Origin: Pseudomonadota bacterium | GTDB lineage: Bacteria > Pseudomonadota > Gammaproteobacteria > Burkholderiales > Thiobacteraceae | Reading direction: 5' to 3' | Assembly (NCBI GenBank): GCA_021812385.1 | Contig: JAKANO010000012.1 | Location: forward strand, 39,714-103,713 | Length of the DNA stretch: 64,000 bases | Shown here: one piece after another, positions 22,985 to 33,611 of the stretch | Position numbering within the stretch: position 1 is the stretch's first letter | Layout: every line of letters begins with the position of its first letter | Notes under the pieces: model-generated | Databases searched by the model: none | The model's input: only the letters and a program-made list of their open reading frames with translations | Told to the model about the DNA's origin: nothing | Position numbers and translations under genes: made by a program

Positions 22985-24030
22985 GCGATTTACCCGTTAC
23001 CGTGCGCGCCATGCAAGGCCCGATGAAATCCGGGGATGGCGCGCGCTGGGATGCCTTTGTGTTTGCTTGCCCCGCGGCAACATTTTTTCACCGCGCGGGG
23101 TGGAAAGAAGTTCTTGAGCGCGCATTCGGCCATCGCACGCATTACCTGCTGGCGGAACGTGCCGGCGCCATTGTCGGCGTTCTGCCGCTGACCGAAGTCA
23201 AGAGTCGCTTATTCGGCCATTCCCTGGTTTCCAACCCATTCTGCGTGTATGGGGGTATTGCGACAGAGGATGAAACGGCGCGCGCCGCACTCGATACGGC
23301 GGCGCAAAAACTTGCGCGCGATCTGCGAGTCGGGCACCTTGAATACCGCCAACTCAAGCCATTCCACACCGATTGGCCTAGCCAAGATTTGTATTTTACT
23401 TTTCGCAAAGCGATTGATCCCGATGTCGAAGCGAATATGCTGGCGATCCCGCGCAAGCAGCGCGCCATGGTGCGCAAGGGCATTAAAAACGCATTGGTGG
23501 CGGAGATCGACGCCACTGTCGATCGGTTCTTCGCGCTGTTTGCCGACAACGTAAAGCGCCACGGCACACCAGCCTTGCCGAAACGCTATTTTGCTTTGTT
23601 GAAGGAAGTGTTCGGCGCGGATTGCGAAGTGCTGACCGTACTGCACCAGGGGCGAGTCGTCAGCACCGTGCTGACGTTTTATTTCCGCGATGAAGTATTG
23701 CCCTACTATGCCGGCGACACCGAAGATGCGCGCCATCTGGCGGCGAACGATTTCAAGTATTGGGAATTGATGCGGCGCAGTTGCGAGCGCGGCTACCGCT
23801 TATTCGATTATGGCCGCAGCAAGCGCGGCACAGGGCAATTCGATTTCAAGAAGAATTGGGGCTTCGAACCGCAACAGCTGCACTATGAATATTGCTTGGT
23901 GAATGCGCCGCGCGTACCGGAACACAATCCTACCAACCCGAAATACCGCTTGTTCATTGAAATGTGGAAACGCTTGCCGACGCCGGTGGCGAACGCCTTG
24001 GGCCCGCATATCGTGAAGCATTTAGGTTAA
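22981..24030 (+). CDS. XrtA/PEP-CTERM-system FemAB-like aminoacyl/acyltransferase
   Basis: This 349-aa protein has the double-GNAT fold typical of FemAB/peptidoglycan-bridge enzymes (FHRAGWKEVLERAFGHRTHYLL near the N-terminus; DYGRSKRGTGQFDFKKNWGF near residue 290). Members in exosortase loci are thought to modify the glycan with amino acids or acyl groups; the real substrate is unknown. The ATG at 22981 overlaps the deacetylase stop (ATGA), and upstream in-frame codons lie inside that gene. Confidence 0.85.
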   Translation: MSDLPVTVRAMQGPMKSGDGARWDAFVFACPAATFFHRAGWKEVLERAFGHRTHYLLAERAGAIVGVLPLTEVKSRLFGHSLVSNPFCVYGGIATEDETARAALDTAAQKLARDLRVGHLEYRQLKPFHTDWPSQDLYFTFRKAIDPDVEANMLAIPRKQRAMVRKGIKNALVAEIDATVDRFFALFADNVKRHGTPALPKRYFALLKEVFGADCEVLTVLHQGRVVSTVLTFYFRDEVLPYYAGDTEDARHLAANDFKYWELMRRSCERGYRLFDYGRSKRGTGQFDFKKNWGFEPQQLHYEYCLVNAPRVPEHNPTNPKYRLFIEMWKRLPTPVANALGPHIVKHLG

Positions 24031-24032
24031 CG

Positions 24033-25274
24033 ATGGACGAATTGCTCTACCTGGTGCATCGCATTCCCTACCCGCCGAACAAGGGCGACAAGATTCGCTC
24101 CTATCATTTGCTCAAGCATTTGGCGCAGTCCTATACGGTGCATGTCGGCGCCTTCATCGATGCTGAAGAGGACTGGCAGTATGCGGACGCCTTGGCCAAG
24201 ATGGCTGGCGGTGAAGTGAAATTACTTCCGCTGAAACCGCGCTGGGCAACGCTAAAAAGTTTATATGGATTTCTCAGCGGCGAGGCCTTGACCTTGCCGT
24301 ATTATCGCGATGCCCAGATGCAGCGCTGGGTAGACACAACGCTTTCCCGGCATCCGATCAAGCGCGTCTTGATATATTCTTCAAGCATGGCGCAATATTT
24401 GGTACAACATCCCCAATTGCAGCGCGTGGTTGATTTTGTCGATATCGATTCCGATAAATGGCGCCAATACGCAGAGAAAAAAACTTGGCCCATGTCTTGG
24501 GTGTATCAACGCGAAGCACGCAAACTGTTTGATTACGAGCGTCGCATCACACATGCGTTTGCCGCCAGCACGTTCGTCTCCGAAGCCGAAGCGGCTTTGT
24601 TTAAACAGCTTGCGCCGGATTGCGCTGACAAGGTATTCGGCTTCAGCAATGGCGTGGATACTGATTATTTTTCGCCGACGCACAATTTCCCTTCGCCCTA
24701 TGCTGCGCATGAAGCGGTGCTGGTGTTCACCGGCGCAATGGATTATTGGGCCAACGTCGATGCGGTCACCTGGTTTGCAAATGCAGTATGGCCGGCGGTG
24801 CAGCGCGCGCATCCAGCGGCGCGTTTTTACATCGTTGGCAGCAGACCTACTCCAGCCGTGCTGGCCCTGGCTAAATTGGATGGCGTGGTGGTGACCGGCG
24901 GCGTGCCCGATACCCGACCGTATATTGCACACGCCGCGATGGCGGTTGCGCCGCTGCGCATCGCGCGCGGCATTCAGAATAAAGTGCTGGAAGCCATGGC
25001 CATGGCCAAGCCAACGCTGGTGACGCCGCAGGCCTTGGAAGGTATCGCTGCGCTGACCGGCAAAGAACTGTTATTGGCAAACGATGTCGACACATTTGTG
25101 CGGCTGGTAAGCGATGTTCTGGCAGGGCATTACCCGAGCATGGGGGAATCTGCCCGTGAACGGGTGCTACAAGATTTTTCATGGTCCAGGCATTTGCGTA
25201 TTGTCGAGCAACTGCTGAAACAAACTGCGATTTCCGAACTGCACACTGCAACAGCTCAGGTCAATGCCGCCTAG
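24033..25274 (+). CDS. XrtA-system GT4-type glycosyltransferase
   Basis: This 413-aa GT-B glycosyltransferase has the N-terminal opening HRIPYPPNKGDKIRSYHLLK, characteristic of a PEP-CTERM-locus glycosyltransferase family. The donor-binding half contains FSNGVDTDYFSP, LVFTGAMDYWANVDAV and RIARGIQNKVLEAMAM. The ATG at 24033, two bases after the previous stop, was chosen because it begins at the first beta strand. Donor and acceptor sugars are not predictable. Confidence 0.88.
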   Translation: MDELLYLVHRIPYPPNKGDKIRSYHLLKHLAQSYTVHVGAFIDAEEDWQYADALAKMAGGEVKLLPLKPRWATLKSLYGFLSGEALTLPYYRDAQMQRWVDTTLSRHPIKRVLIYSSSMAQYLVQHPQLQRVVDFVDIDSDKWRQYAEKKTWPMSWVYQREARKLFDYERRITHAFAASTFVSEAEAALFKQLAPDCADKVFGFSNGVDTDYFSPTHNFPSPYAAHEAVLVFTGAMDYWANVDAVTWFANAVWPAVQRAHPAARFYIVGSRPTPAVLALAKLDGVVVTGGVPDTRPYIAHAAMAVAPLRIARGIQNKVLEAMAMAKPTLVTPQALEGIAALTGKELLLANDVDTFVRLVSDVLAGHYPSMGESARERVLQDFSWSRHLRIVEQLLKQTAISELHTATAQVNAA

Positions 25275-25287
25275 ATTGGAATAAATA

Positions 25288-26826
25288 ATGATACAAACCG
25301 CCCCTGATCCAGCATCCTACAAGCGCCGCGTACTCTGGCTGACCCTTGGCGCCATTGGCGCTTTACTGCTGATTTACTGGCAGACCGCCGCATCGATTGT
25401 GGCGATTTGGGAGCGCTCCGAAACCTTTGCCCATGGCTTCGTTATTTTTCCGATTAGCGCATATTTGATCTGGCGCCGCCGTGCCAGCTTGCTGGCCGCA
25501 GAATATAAACCGGATTGGCGCGCCGCGCTGTTGCTGGCCCTACTCGGCATGGGTTGGTTGCTGGCGCGCGCTGGTGGCGTGCTGGTGTTTGAGCAATTTG
25601 CGCTGGTGGCCGCCATTGCGCTGATCGTCTGGGCGATGCTGGGATGGCGCGCGATGTCGACGATTTTATTCCCGCTGGCCTTTCTGTTGTTTGCAGTGCC
25701 CTTCGGCGAGTTTTTGATTCCGCCGTTGATGAATTTCACGGCCGATTTTGTGGTTAACGCGCTGCAACTCACTGGCATTCCGGTTTACCGCGAGGGCACT
25801 TTCTTTACCATACCCTCCGGTCAATGGTCAGTCGTGGAAGGCTGTAGCGGGCTACGCTACCTCATCGCATCCTTTACCCTGGGAACGCTGTATGCCTATC
25901 TCACCTACCGCAGTGCAAAACGGCGGGTGATTTTTAGCCTGTTGGCGATCCTGGTGCCAATCATCGCCAATGGACTACGTGCTTACATGATCGTGATGAT
26001 TGCGCACCTTTCGGATATGAGGCTAGCGCTGGGCGTCGATCACTTGATTTATGGCTGGGTATTTTTTGGCTTTGTCATGCTGCTGTTGTTTTGGATCGGC
26101 GCATTTTGGCGCGAGGATGTTGCGGAAACGCCCATCCAACAAAATGCCTTGGCGCCAGCAAAGGAATCAAGCAACTTAACGCCATTCATTAAGGCCATGT
26201 TGTTGGTATTCATCGCGACCTTGCCTTGGTCCTTCTATGCGCAATACTTGGATGCGCACACTGCCGACAAGACTACGCTTGCGACTGTCCAGCCGGTGCC
26301 GTTGAATGGCTGGCAACAGGCCGACCCCTTTACCTCTTGGCAGCCGCAATATATAAACCCCACGCTGCAGTGGCAGCAGGCGTATCGTCGCAATGGCCAG
26401 GTGGTGGGCGTATTCATCACCTATTATCGTACGCAGCAGCAAGGTGCGGAATTGAACAACTCGCAAAATGTCATGATTCGGCAAAAGCACCCGATCTGGA
26501 GCGACGTTGGCGAATCGGAGCGTCCCGTTGCATTACGCAATACAGCCACCGTGGCGGTAACGCAAACCTTGTTAAAATCATCAAATCAACGTTTGCTGAC
26601 CTGGGATTGGGATCGTATCGACAAACGGTACATGAATAATGTTTATTCAGAGAAAGTTTTGTTGGCCTTTAAAAAAGTGTTTGGGATGCGGGACGATGGA
26701 ACGGCAATTGTTGTGTTTACCCCATATGAGGGAGATCCGCAGCAAGCCGCTTTGGTATTGGAAGCCTTTATTGCGGATATGTTACCGGCTATCGAAACCA
26801 GTATCGACCAAACTATTCAGCATTAG
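25288..26826 (+). CDS. xrtA: Exosortase A with fused EpsI domain
   Basis: This 512-aa inner-membrane cysteine peptidase is believed to cleave PEP-CTERM sorting signals and transfer the protein to a surface anchor. About eight transmembrane segments hold the catalytic residues Cys186 (VEGCSGLRY), Arg231 (NGLRAY) and His252 (VDHLIYGW). The family motif FAHGFVIFPISAYLIWRRR lies near residue 50. Residues from about 330 onward form the periplasmic EpsI domain (YYRTQQQGAELNNSQN). No PEP-CTERM protein was recognised in the window, so its substrates must be encoded elsewhere. Confidence 0.95.
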   Translation: MIQTAPDPASYKRRVLWLTLGAIGALLLIYWQTAASIVAIWERSETFAHGFVIFPISAYLIWRRRASLLAAEYKPDWRAALLLALLGMGWLLARAGGVLVFEQFALVAAIALIVWAMLGWRAMSTILFPLAFLLFAVPFGEFLIPPLMNFTADFVVNALQLTGIPVYREGTFFTIPSGQWSVVEGCSGLRYLIASFTLGTLYAYLTYRSAKRRVIFSLLAILVPIIANGLRAYMIVMIAHLSDMRLALGVDHLIYGWVFFGFVMLLLFWIGAFWREDVAETPIQQNALAPAKESSNLTPFIKAMLLVFIATLPWSFYAQYLDAHTADKTTLATVQPVPLNGWQQADPFTSWQPQYINPTLQWQQAYRRNGQVVGVFITYYRTQQQGAELNNSQNVMIRQKHPIWSDVGESERPVALRNTATVAVTQTLLKSSNQRLLTWDWDRIDKRYMNNVYSEKVLLAFKKVFGMRDDGTAIVVFTPYEGDPQQAALVLEAFIADMLPAIETSIDQTIQH

Positions 26827-26835
26827 GAGCACCAA

Positions 26836-28167
26836 TTGAAACTAACCATCGTCGGCACCGGCTACGTCGGACTCGTCAGCGGCGCATGCCTGGCGGAAGT
26901 GGGCAATCATGTCCTGTGCTTGGATCTGGACCCTTCCAAGATTGCAATCCTCGAAGGCGGCGGTATCCCCATCCATGAACCCGGCTTGCTGGAAATGGTG
27001 CGGCGTAACGTCGCCGCCGGGCGCCTGCAGTTTACCGGCGACATCGACCGCGCCGTGGCCTTTGGCCACATTCAATTCATCGCCGTCGGCACACCGCCCG
27101 ACGAAGACGGTTCTGCCGACCTCAAATATGTGTTGGCCGCGGCCCGCAATATCGGCAGCCGCATGACCGAAGATAAAATCATCGTCGATAAAAGCACGGT
27201 GCCGGTTGGCACTGCCGACAAAGTCCAAGCGGCGGTGGCGGCGGAGTTGCAACAGCGCGGCCTCAAGCTGAATTTCAGCGTCGTTTCCAATCCCGAGTTT
27301 CTCAAAGAAGGCGCGGCGGTCGATGATTTCATGCGTCCGGATCGCATCGTTATCGGCGCAAGCGACGCACAAGCGATCGATACCATGCGCGAGTTGTACG
27401 CCCCCTTCAATCGCAACCATGATCGCCTGGTGGTGATGGACGTTAGAAGCGCGGAGCTCACCAAATACGCCGCCAACGCCATGCTGGCTACCCGCATCAG
27501 CTTCATGAACGAGTTGGCGAATGTCGCAGAAAAGCTCGGTGCCGATATTGAAATGGTGCGCCATGGCATCGGCTCCGACCCGCGCATCGGCTACCACTTC
27601 CTCTACCCTGGCTGTGGCTACGGCGGATCCTGCTTTCCCAAGGATGTTTCTGCATTGATTAAAACCGCGCAGGACGAAGCCGGCATCAAGCTGAAGCTGT
27701 TGACAGCCGTCGAAGCCGCCAACGAAGCGCAAAAGAGCGTCCTCAGCAACAAAATCAAAGCCAAGTTCGGCAATGACCTCAAGGGCAAAAAATTCGCGCT
27801 GTGGGGCCTGGCCTTCAAACCCAACACCGACGACATGCGCGATGCGCCGAGCCGCAAGCTGCTGGCCGATTTATTCGCCGCCGGTGCAACGGTGACCGCG
27901 TATGACCCGGTGGCGATGAACGAATCGCGCCGCATTTTCGGCGACCATCCGCAGCTCAGCTACGTCGACAATCAGTTGGCGGCCTGCGCCGGAGCGGATG
28001 CGCTGGTGATCGTGACCGAATGGCGCGAATTTCGTACGCCCGATTTCGCAGCCATCAAAGCGCAACTCAAAAACCCACTGATCTTCGATGGCCGTAATTT
28101 ATACGAACCAAAAGACATGCAAGCGGAAGGCTTCGAATATCTGGCTATCGGCAGAGGCAAGGCTTGA
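26836..28167 (+). CDS. ugd: UDP-glucose 6-dehydrogenase
   Basis: This enzyme oxidises UDP-glucose to UDP-glucuronate. The 443-aa protein has the NAD-binding GTGYVGL motif at the N-terminus and catalytic Cys266 in [13 protein letters not shown], followed by the C-terminal UDP-binding part ([18 protein letters not shown]). The start is TTG at 26836, with AGGAGC six bases upstream; no ATG fits the fold. Together with the next gene it would provide uronic acids for the polymer. Confidence 0.94.
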   Translation: MKLTIVGTGYVGLVSGACLAEVGNHVLCLDLDPSKIAILEGGGIPIHEPGLLEMVRRNVAAGRLQFTGDIDRAVAFGHIQFIAVGTPPDEDGSADLKYVLAAARNIGSRMTEDKIIVDKSTVPVGTADKVQAAVAAELQQRGLKLNFSVVSNPEFLKEGAAVDDFMRPDRIVIGASDAQAIDTMRELYAPFNRNHDRLVVMDVRSAELTKYAANAMLATRISFMNELANVAEKLGADIEMVRHGIGSDPRIGYHFLYPGCGYGGSCFPKDVSALIKTAQDEAGIKLKLLTAVEAANEAQKSVLSNKIKAKFGNDLKGKKFALWGLAFKPNTDDMRDAPSRKLLADLFAAGATVTAYDPVAMNESRRIFGDHPQLSYVDNQLAACAGADALVIVTEWREFRTPDFAAIKAQLKNPLIFDGRNLYEPKDMQAEGFEYLAIGRGKA

Positions 28168-28192
28168 GCGCGCGCTGTACAGAGAGAGCAAT

Positions 28193-29200
28193 ATGAAAAT
28201 CTTAATCACCGGCGCGGCCGGCTTTATCGGCATGCATCTCGCGCAGCGCTTGCTGGCGCAAGGGCATGAAGTCGTCGGTATCGACAACTTGAACGACTAC
28301 TATGCAGTCAGCCTTAAACATGATCGTTTGAAACAACTGACACCATTGCCGAACTTCCGTTTCATCGAGATGGACATGGCTGATCGCCCCGCGATGGAAG
28401 CGCTGTTCGCACAGGAGAAATTCAATCGCGTGGTCAACCTTGCCGCGCAGGCCGGGGTGCGTTATTCCCTGCAAAACCCGCATGCTTACGTCAACAGCAA
28501 TGTAGTGGGCTTTTTGAATATCTTGGAAGGCTGCCGTCACCATGGCGTGGAACACTTGGTCTACGCCAGCAGCTCCAGCGTGTATGGCGCGAACACGCAC
28601 ATGCCCTTCAGCACCCACGACAACGTCGATCATCCGGTGAGCCTGTATGCGGCCACCAAAAAATCCAATGAGCTGATGGCGCATACCTATAGCCATTTAT
28701 ATCGTCTGCCGACGACCGGTTTACGCTTCTTTACCGTGTACGGACCCTGGGGCAGGCCGGACATGTCGCCCTCGCTATTTGCCGGCGCAATCCTGGAAGA
28801 CCGACCGATCAACGTGTTTAACCAAGGCAGAATGCAGCGCGACTTTACCTATATTGACGATATCGTCGAAGGCGTGGTGCGCGTGTTGAATTTGGTCGCA
28901 GCGCCGAATCCCGCGTTCGACCATGCCGCCCCCGATGCAGCGAGCAGCGATGCTCCTTATCGTGTCTACAATATTGGCAACCACCAGCCAATAGAGCTGA
29001 TGACCTTCATCGAAACCATCGAAAATGCGGTCGGTAAAAAGGCTGTAAAAAACATGCTGCCGATGCAAGATGGGGATGTGGTCGCCACCTACGCGGATAT
29101 CGACGACTTGCAACAGGCAGTGGGCTTTACGCCGCAGACACCCTTGTCGGAAGGCATCGCGAAGTTCGTTAAATGGTACAAAGAATATTATCGCTTGTAG
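28193..29200 (+). CDS. UDP-glucuronate 4-epimerase-like SDR
   Basis: This 335-aa extended short-chain dehydrogenase has the NAD motif GAAGFIG at residues 7-13 and the catalytic Tyr152-x3-Lys156 in SLYAATKKSNE, with the preceding SSSSVYG serines. GLRFFTVYGPWGRPDM is typical of UDP-glucuronate 4-epimerases. The neighbouring UDP-glucose dehydrogenase makes the substrate, so the pair probably yields UDP-galacturonate. The ATG at 28193 lies 25 bp after the dehydrogenase. Confidence 0.9.
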   Translation: MKILITGAAGFIGMHLAQRLLAQGHEVVGIDNLNDYYAVSLKHDRLKQLTPLPNFRFIEMDMADRPAMEALFAQEKFNRVVNLAAQAGVRYSLQNPHAYVNSNVVGFLNILEGCRHHGVEHLVYASSSSVYGANTHMPFSTHDNVDHPVSLYAATKKSNELMAHTYSHLYRLPTTGLRFFTVYGPWGRPDMSPSLFAGAILEDRPINVFNQGRMQRDFTYIDDIVEGVVRVLNLVAAPNPAFDHAAPDAASSDAPYRVYNIGNHQPIELMTFIETIENAVGKKAVKNMLPMQDGDVVATYADIDDLQQAVGFTPQTPLSEGIAKFVKWYKEYYRL

Positions 29201-29323
29201 TGGTGTGAAATTAGATAGCGGGCAACACGAAGTGAAACAGCGAAAAACCAACTCAGTGATAAAGGCTAGCCAGCGCGCTATTGCACTCTGTGAATACTTG
29301 AAGTGGGCCTGGCAGCAGGAATC

Positions 29324-30484
29324 ATGGCGCCGCTGATAACGCACATCATTTATCGCTTGGATGTTGGCGGGATGGAAAATGGCTTGGTCAATCTGATTAA
29401 TCGCATGCCAGCCGAGCGCTACCGCCACGCGATTATTTGTCTGACGGACTACACTGAGTTTGCAAAGCGCATTCACCAACCCAATGTCGAATTGCTTTCC
29501 CTGCATAAACGTGCGGGAAAAGACATCGGTCTTTATGCGAGACTTTATCGGGCAATTAGAGCTTTAAATCCGGATATCGTGCACACGAGAAATATGGCGG
29601 CGATCGAGGGCCAAATTGTCGCGGCGTGTAGCGGCGTATCAGCGCGGGTGCACAGCGAGCACGGGCGCGAAGGCGCTGATCTTCATGGTACGTACCGCAA
29701 ATACAACTTGCTGCGCAAAGCCATGCAACCGTTGATCGGCCACAACATAGCAGTGAGCCGCAATCTCGCCGGCTGGCTGCAACATACCATCGGCGTGCCG
29801 AGCCGAAAAATCACGCAAATCTACAATGGCGTGGATAGCGTGAAATTCCACCCGCGCAGCGGCTGGCGCGAGTTGATCGGCCCGCCCGGCTTCGCGGCTG
29901 ACGATGCCATTATCATTGGCAGTGTCGGTCGCTTGGCGCATGTGAAAGACTTTCCGACACTGATCCGGGCTTTTGACCGCCTGCGCGAACTGTGGCCCGA
30001 GGGCCGTAGCTGGCTACGCCTGGTGATCGTCGGCGATGGCCCGACGCGCACCGAATGCGAGCGCTTGATCGCCGACCTGGATCTAGGGGGGCAAGTATGG
30101 CTCGCCGGGGACCGTAGCGACGTGCCTGAACTGATGCGCGCCATGGACTTATTCGTGTTGCCGTCCTTGGGCGAGGGCATCTCCAACACCATTCTGGAAG
30201 CCATGGCCTGCGGCTTGCCCGTGATCGCCACGGCAGTCGGCGGCAATCCGGAGCTGGTTGCGCCGGGCAAAACCGGAACCCTGGTCCCCGTCGGCGATCA
30301 TGAGAAAATGGCACAGGCATTGCTTGCGTATGTAAGAGATCCGGCGCGCAGGGCGCAAGAAGGCCAAGCCGCCCGTGCTGAAATCGAGGCGCGGTTTAGC
30401 ATGGAGGCGATGGTTAGCGGATACTTGAGTGTTTATGACCAAGTTTTGAAAAGAAATATGAAAAACGACTTATGTGCGGCATAG
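29324..30484 (+). CDS. XrtA-system GT4-type glycosyltransferase
   Basis: This 386-aa GT4 glycosyltransferase opens with ITHIIYRLDVGGMENGLVNL, a signature of a PEP-CTERM/EpsH1-associated sugar transferase. It contains IYNGVDSVKFHP, GSVGRLAHVKDFPTLI and the donor-site PSLGEGISNTILEAMACG. The ATG at 29324 has AGGA close upstream. A GTG 21 bases earlier is an alternative start. A gap of about 120 bp without a gene precedes it, and it overlaps the next gene by 13 bp. Confidence 0.88.
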   Translation: MAPLITHIIYRLDVGGMENGLVNLINRMPAERYRHAIICLTDYTEFAKRIHQPNVELLSLHKRAGKDIGLYARLYRAIRALNPDIVHTRNMAAIEGQIVAACSGVSARVHSEHGREGADLHGTYRKYNLLRKAMQPLIGHNIAVSRNLAGWLQHTIGVPSRKITQIYNGVDSVKFHPRSGWRELIGPPGFAADDAIIIGSVGRLAHVKDFPTLIRAFDRLRELWPEGRSWLRLVIVGDGPTRTECERLIADLDLGGQVWLAGDRSDVPELMRAMDLFVLPSLGEGISNTILEAMACGLPVIATAVGGNPELVAPGKTGTLVPVGDHEKMAQALLAYVRDPARRAQEGQAARAEIEARFSMEAMVSGYLSVYDQVLKRNMKNDLCAA

Positions 30485-32373
30485 CCGGAATATTCGACAC
30501 CCAAGGTAAACGCGATACCGACCAGACCCTGCTCGCGCGCATGAACCAAGCGCAGCACCATCGCGGCCCGGACGAGACCGGCCTGCACGCCGAGCCCGGC
30601 ATCGGCCTCGCGCATAAGCGCTTGTCCATCATCGACCTGTCCTCCGGCCATCAGCCCTTGTTCAACGAAGACGGCAGCGTGGTCGTGGTGTTCAACGGCG
30701 AGATCTACAACTTCGTCGACCTGATTCCCGAATTGCAAACGCTGGGCCATACTTTCCGTACGCGTTGCGACACCGAAGTCATCGTGCATGCCTGGGAAGA
30801 GTGGGGCGAAAAATGCGTCGAGCGTTTCCGCGGCATGTTCGCCTTCGCGCTGTGGGATCGCAATCAACAAACCCTGTTCATGGCGCGCGACCGCATGGGC
30901 GTGAAGCCGCTGTATTACGCTTTCGCGCAAGATGGCATGCTGATCTTCGGCTCCGAACTCAAGGTTTTGACTGCCTACCCGACCTGCGGGCGTGAAATTG
31001 ATCCGTGCGCTATTGAAGAATATTTTGCCTACGGCTATGTTGCCGAGCCGCGCACGATCTACCAGAATTCATACAAGCTGCCGCCTGGCCACACCCTAAC
31101 GATCAAGCGTGGCCAGCCCGTGCCGCAGCCACGTGAATATTGGGATTTGCCGTTTCAGCCCATCGCCGCGATCACGGAGCAAGAAGCGCAAGAAGAGTTG
31201 GTGCGTTTGCTGCGCGAATCGATCCAAATTCGCTTGGTGTCAGAAGTGCCGTTGGGCGCTTTCCTGTCCGGCGGTGTCGATTCAAGCGCGGTAGTGGCGA
31301 TGATGGCGGGCTTGTCTAACGAGCCCGTGAACACCTGCTCCATTTCCTTTGGCGACCCGGCTTTTAATGAATCCGAATACGCTGCACAAGTCGCTACCCG
31401 GTATAAAACCAATCACCGTGTAGAACAAGTTGATCCGGATGATTTCGATCTCATCGACAAACTGGCGGCGATTTACGATGAACCCTACGCCGATAGCTCG
31501 GCGATTCCCACCTACCGTGTGTGTGAGCTGGCGCGCAAGAGCGTCACCGTTGCCTTGTCCGGCGATGGTGGCGATGAAAATTTTGCCGGCTATCGGCGCT
31601 ATCGCTGGCACATGCAGGAAGAGCGTGTGCGCGGCCTACTGCCAAAATCCGTGCGGCAACCCCTATTCGGAATGCTGGGCCAGCTCTATCCGCAAGCGGA
31701 TTGGCTCCCCAAGATTTTTCGCGCCAAAAACACCCTGAAGGGTTTCGCGCGCGATAGTATTGAAGGCTACTTCCATATCATCGCCACCATGAACGACGAT
31801 ATGCGTGAGCGCTTATTCAGCCCAAGCTTCAAACGCAAGCTGCAAGGCTACCGCGCGGTAGATGTCCTCTATCGGCACGACGCGCACTCGCCAACAGATG
31901 AGCCGCTCGCGCGCGTGCAATATCTCGATATCAAGACCTACCTCGTGGGCGATATATTGACCAAGGTAGACCGCGCCAGCATGGCGCATGCGCTTGAAGT
32001 ACGGGAGCCGTTGCTGGATCACAGGCTGATGGAGTGGGCATCCTGCTTGCCAGCCGTGCTTAAAATGCAAGGGAATGAAGGCAAGCACGTTTTCAAAAAA
32101 GCCATGGAGCCCTATTTGCCGAATGACATTTTGTACCGAAAAAAAATGGGCTTCGCCGTTCCGCTGTCGAGTTGGTTCCGCGGCCCGCTCAAGGAAAAAG
32201 TGCGAAATGCCGTCTTAGGCCCAGTGCTAGCCCAAACGGGCTACTTCAATGCGGATTATCTGCGCGAATTGGTGGATCAACATCAGTCCGGTTTGCGCGA
32301 TTACAGCACGGCACTGTGGTCGCTGCTGATGTTCGAATCCTTCTTGCGGCAAAATTCAGCCACGATCAACTGA
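30472..32373 (+). CDS. XrtA-system amidotransferase (asparagine synthase family, intact glutaminase)
   Basis: This 633-aa AsnB-like enzyme begins MCGIAGIF, giving the N-terminal nucleophile Cys2. It retains NGEIYNF for glutamine binding and has the ATP-pyrophosphatase loop SGGVDSS near residues 265-271 and SGDGGDE. In EPS loci this family probably forms amides on uronic acid residues or amino sugars, using ammonia released from glutamine; the exact target is inferred. A second homologue at 39988-41820 lacks the nucleophile. Confidence 0.92.
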   Translation: MCGIAGIFDTQGKRDTDQTLLARMNQAQHHRGPDETGLHAEPGIGLAHKRLSIIDLSSGHQPLFNEDGSVVVVFNGEIYNFVDLIPELQTLGHTFRTRCDTEVIVHAWEEWGEKCVERFRGMFAFALWDRNQQTLFMARDRMGVKPLYYAFAQDGMLIFGSELKVLTAYPTCGREIDPCAIEEYFAYGYVAEPRTIYQNSYKLPPGHTLTIKRGQPVPQPREYWDLPFQPIAAITEQEAQEELVRLLRESIQIRLVSEVPLGAFLSGGVDSSAVVAMMAGLSNEPVNTCSISFGDPAFNESEYAAQVATRYKTNHRVEQVDPDDFDLIDKLAAIYDEPYADSSAIPTYRVCELARKSVTVALSGDGGDENFAGYRRYRWHMQEERVRGLLPKSVRQPLFGMLGQLYPQADWLPKIFRAKNTLKGFARDSIEGYFHIIATMNDDMRERLFSPSFKRKLQGYRAVDVLYRHDAHSPTDEPLARVQYLDIKTYLVGDILTKVDRASMAHALEVREPLLDHRLMEWASCLPAVLKMQGNEGKHVFKKAMEPYLPNDILYRKKMGFAVPLSSWFRGPLKEKVRNAVLGPVLAQTGYFNADYLRELVDQHQSGLRDYSTALWSLLMFESFLRQNSATIN

Positions 32374-32387
32374 ATGACTTATTAACC

Positions 32388-33611
32388 ATGCGCATCCTTC
32401 ACGTTCTAGATCATTCCATTCCGCTGCATTCCGGCTACACTTTCCGCAGCGCCGCAATTTTGCGCGAGCAGCGCGCCCTGGGTTGGGACACCTATCACCT
32501 GACAGGTCCTCGGCAGATCAAATGCAGCGTGGCGGAAGAAGATGTGGACGGGCTGCATTTCTACCGTACCGCGCCGCCGGTGGGCCTGATGAGCCGGCTA
32601 CCGGCGCTGAACCAGTTGGCCGACATGCAGGCCCTAGAACGACGTTTGGATGAAGTGCTTGATCAAGTGCGGCCGGACATCGTGCATGCGCACTCCCCGG
32701 TGCTGAATGCCATTCCCGCGCTGCGTGCGGCACACCGCCGCGGTATTCCCGTGGTGTATGAAGTACGCGCCTTTTGGGAGGATGCTGCGGTGGACCATGG
32801 CACCACGCGCGAAGGCAGCCCGCGCTACAAACTTACGCGTAGTTTGGAGACCTATGCCTTCAAGCACGTGGATGCCGTCACTTGTATTTGCGAAGGCCTG
32901 CGCGCCGACATCGTTGCGCGTGGTATCTCTACTGAAAAAGTTACCGTCATCCCTAACGCCGTCGACATCGAGAAATTTCCTATCGGCAATCCACCGGACG
33001 AAGCGTTGAAGGCAAGCCTCGGGCTCAGCGGTGCGCGTGTGTTGGGCTTCATCGGCTCCTTCTACGCCTACGAGGGTCTGGATCTGTTGCTCGAAGCGTT
33101 GCCGAGAATTCTGGTGCGGGCGCCCGACGTGCGCGTGTTGTTGGTCGGTGGCGGCCCCCAAGAGGCAAATCTGAAGCGGCAAGCGCAAAGTCTCGGCATC
33201 GCCGACAAAGTGATTTTCAGTGGCCGTGTTCCGCATGAACAAGTTAATCGCTACTACGATTTGGTAGACGTGTTGGTCTATCCACGGCATTCGATGCGCT
33301 TGACCGAATTAGTCACACCCTTAAAGCCGCTGGAAGCAATGGCGCAGGGCCACTTGTTTGTTGCCTCCGATGTGGGTGGGCACAAGGAACTGATCCGCGA
33401 TGGCGAAACTGGAGTTTTGTTCAAAGCGGGCGATGCGCAATCGCTTGCAGATAAAGCGCTTGGCTTGCTGCATTCGACCGAGCAGTGGCCTGCGCTGAAA
33501 CAAGCGGGGCGCCGCTTCGTTGAGACCGAGCGCAACTGGAAAGTAAGTGTGGCGCGCTACCAAGCTGTTTATGATGAACTGATGCAATTTTGCAAAGGCA
33601 TTCGAGCATGA
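32388..33611 (+). CDS. Exosortase-A-system GT4 glycosyltransferase
   Basis: This 407-aa GT-B enzyme opens with MRILHVLDHSIPLHSGYTFR, typical of a glycosyltransferase family specific to exosortase A systems. Later motifs are VIPNAVDIEKFP, GFIGSFYAYEGLDLLL and the donor-site region PLKPLEAMAQGHLFVASDVGG. The ATG at 32388 fits the fold start; longer in-frame extensions overlap the amidotransferase gene. It overlaps the next gene by the ATGA junction. Confidence 0.88.
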   Translation: MRILHVLDHSIPLHSGYTFRSAAILREQRALGWDTYHLTGPRQIKCSVAEEDVDGLHFYRTAPPVGLMSRLPALNQLADMQALERRLDEVLDQVRPDIVHAHSPVLNAIPALRAAHRRGIPVVYEVRAFWEDAAVDHGTTREGSPRYKLTRSLETYAFKHVDAVTCICEGLRADIVARGISTEKVTVIPNAVDIEKFPIGNPPDEALKASLGLSGARVLGFIGSFYAYEGLDLLLEALPRILVRAPDVRVLLVGGGPQEANLKRQAQSLGIADKVIFSGRVPHEQVNRYYDLVDVLVYPRHSMRLTELVTPLKPLEAMAQGHLFVASDVGGHKELIRDGETGVLFKAGDAQSLADKALGLLHSTEQWPALKQAGRRFVETERNWKVSVARYQAVYDELMQFCKGIRA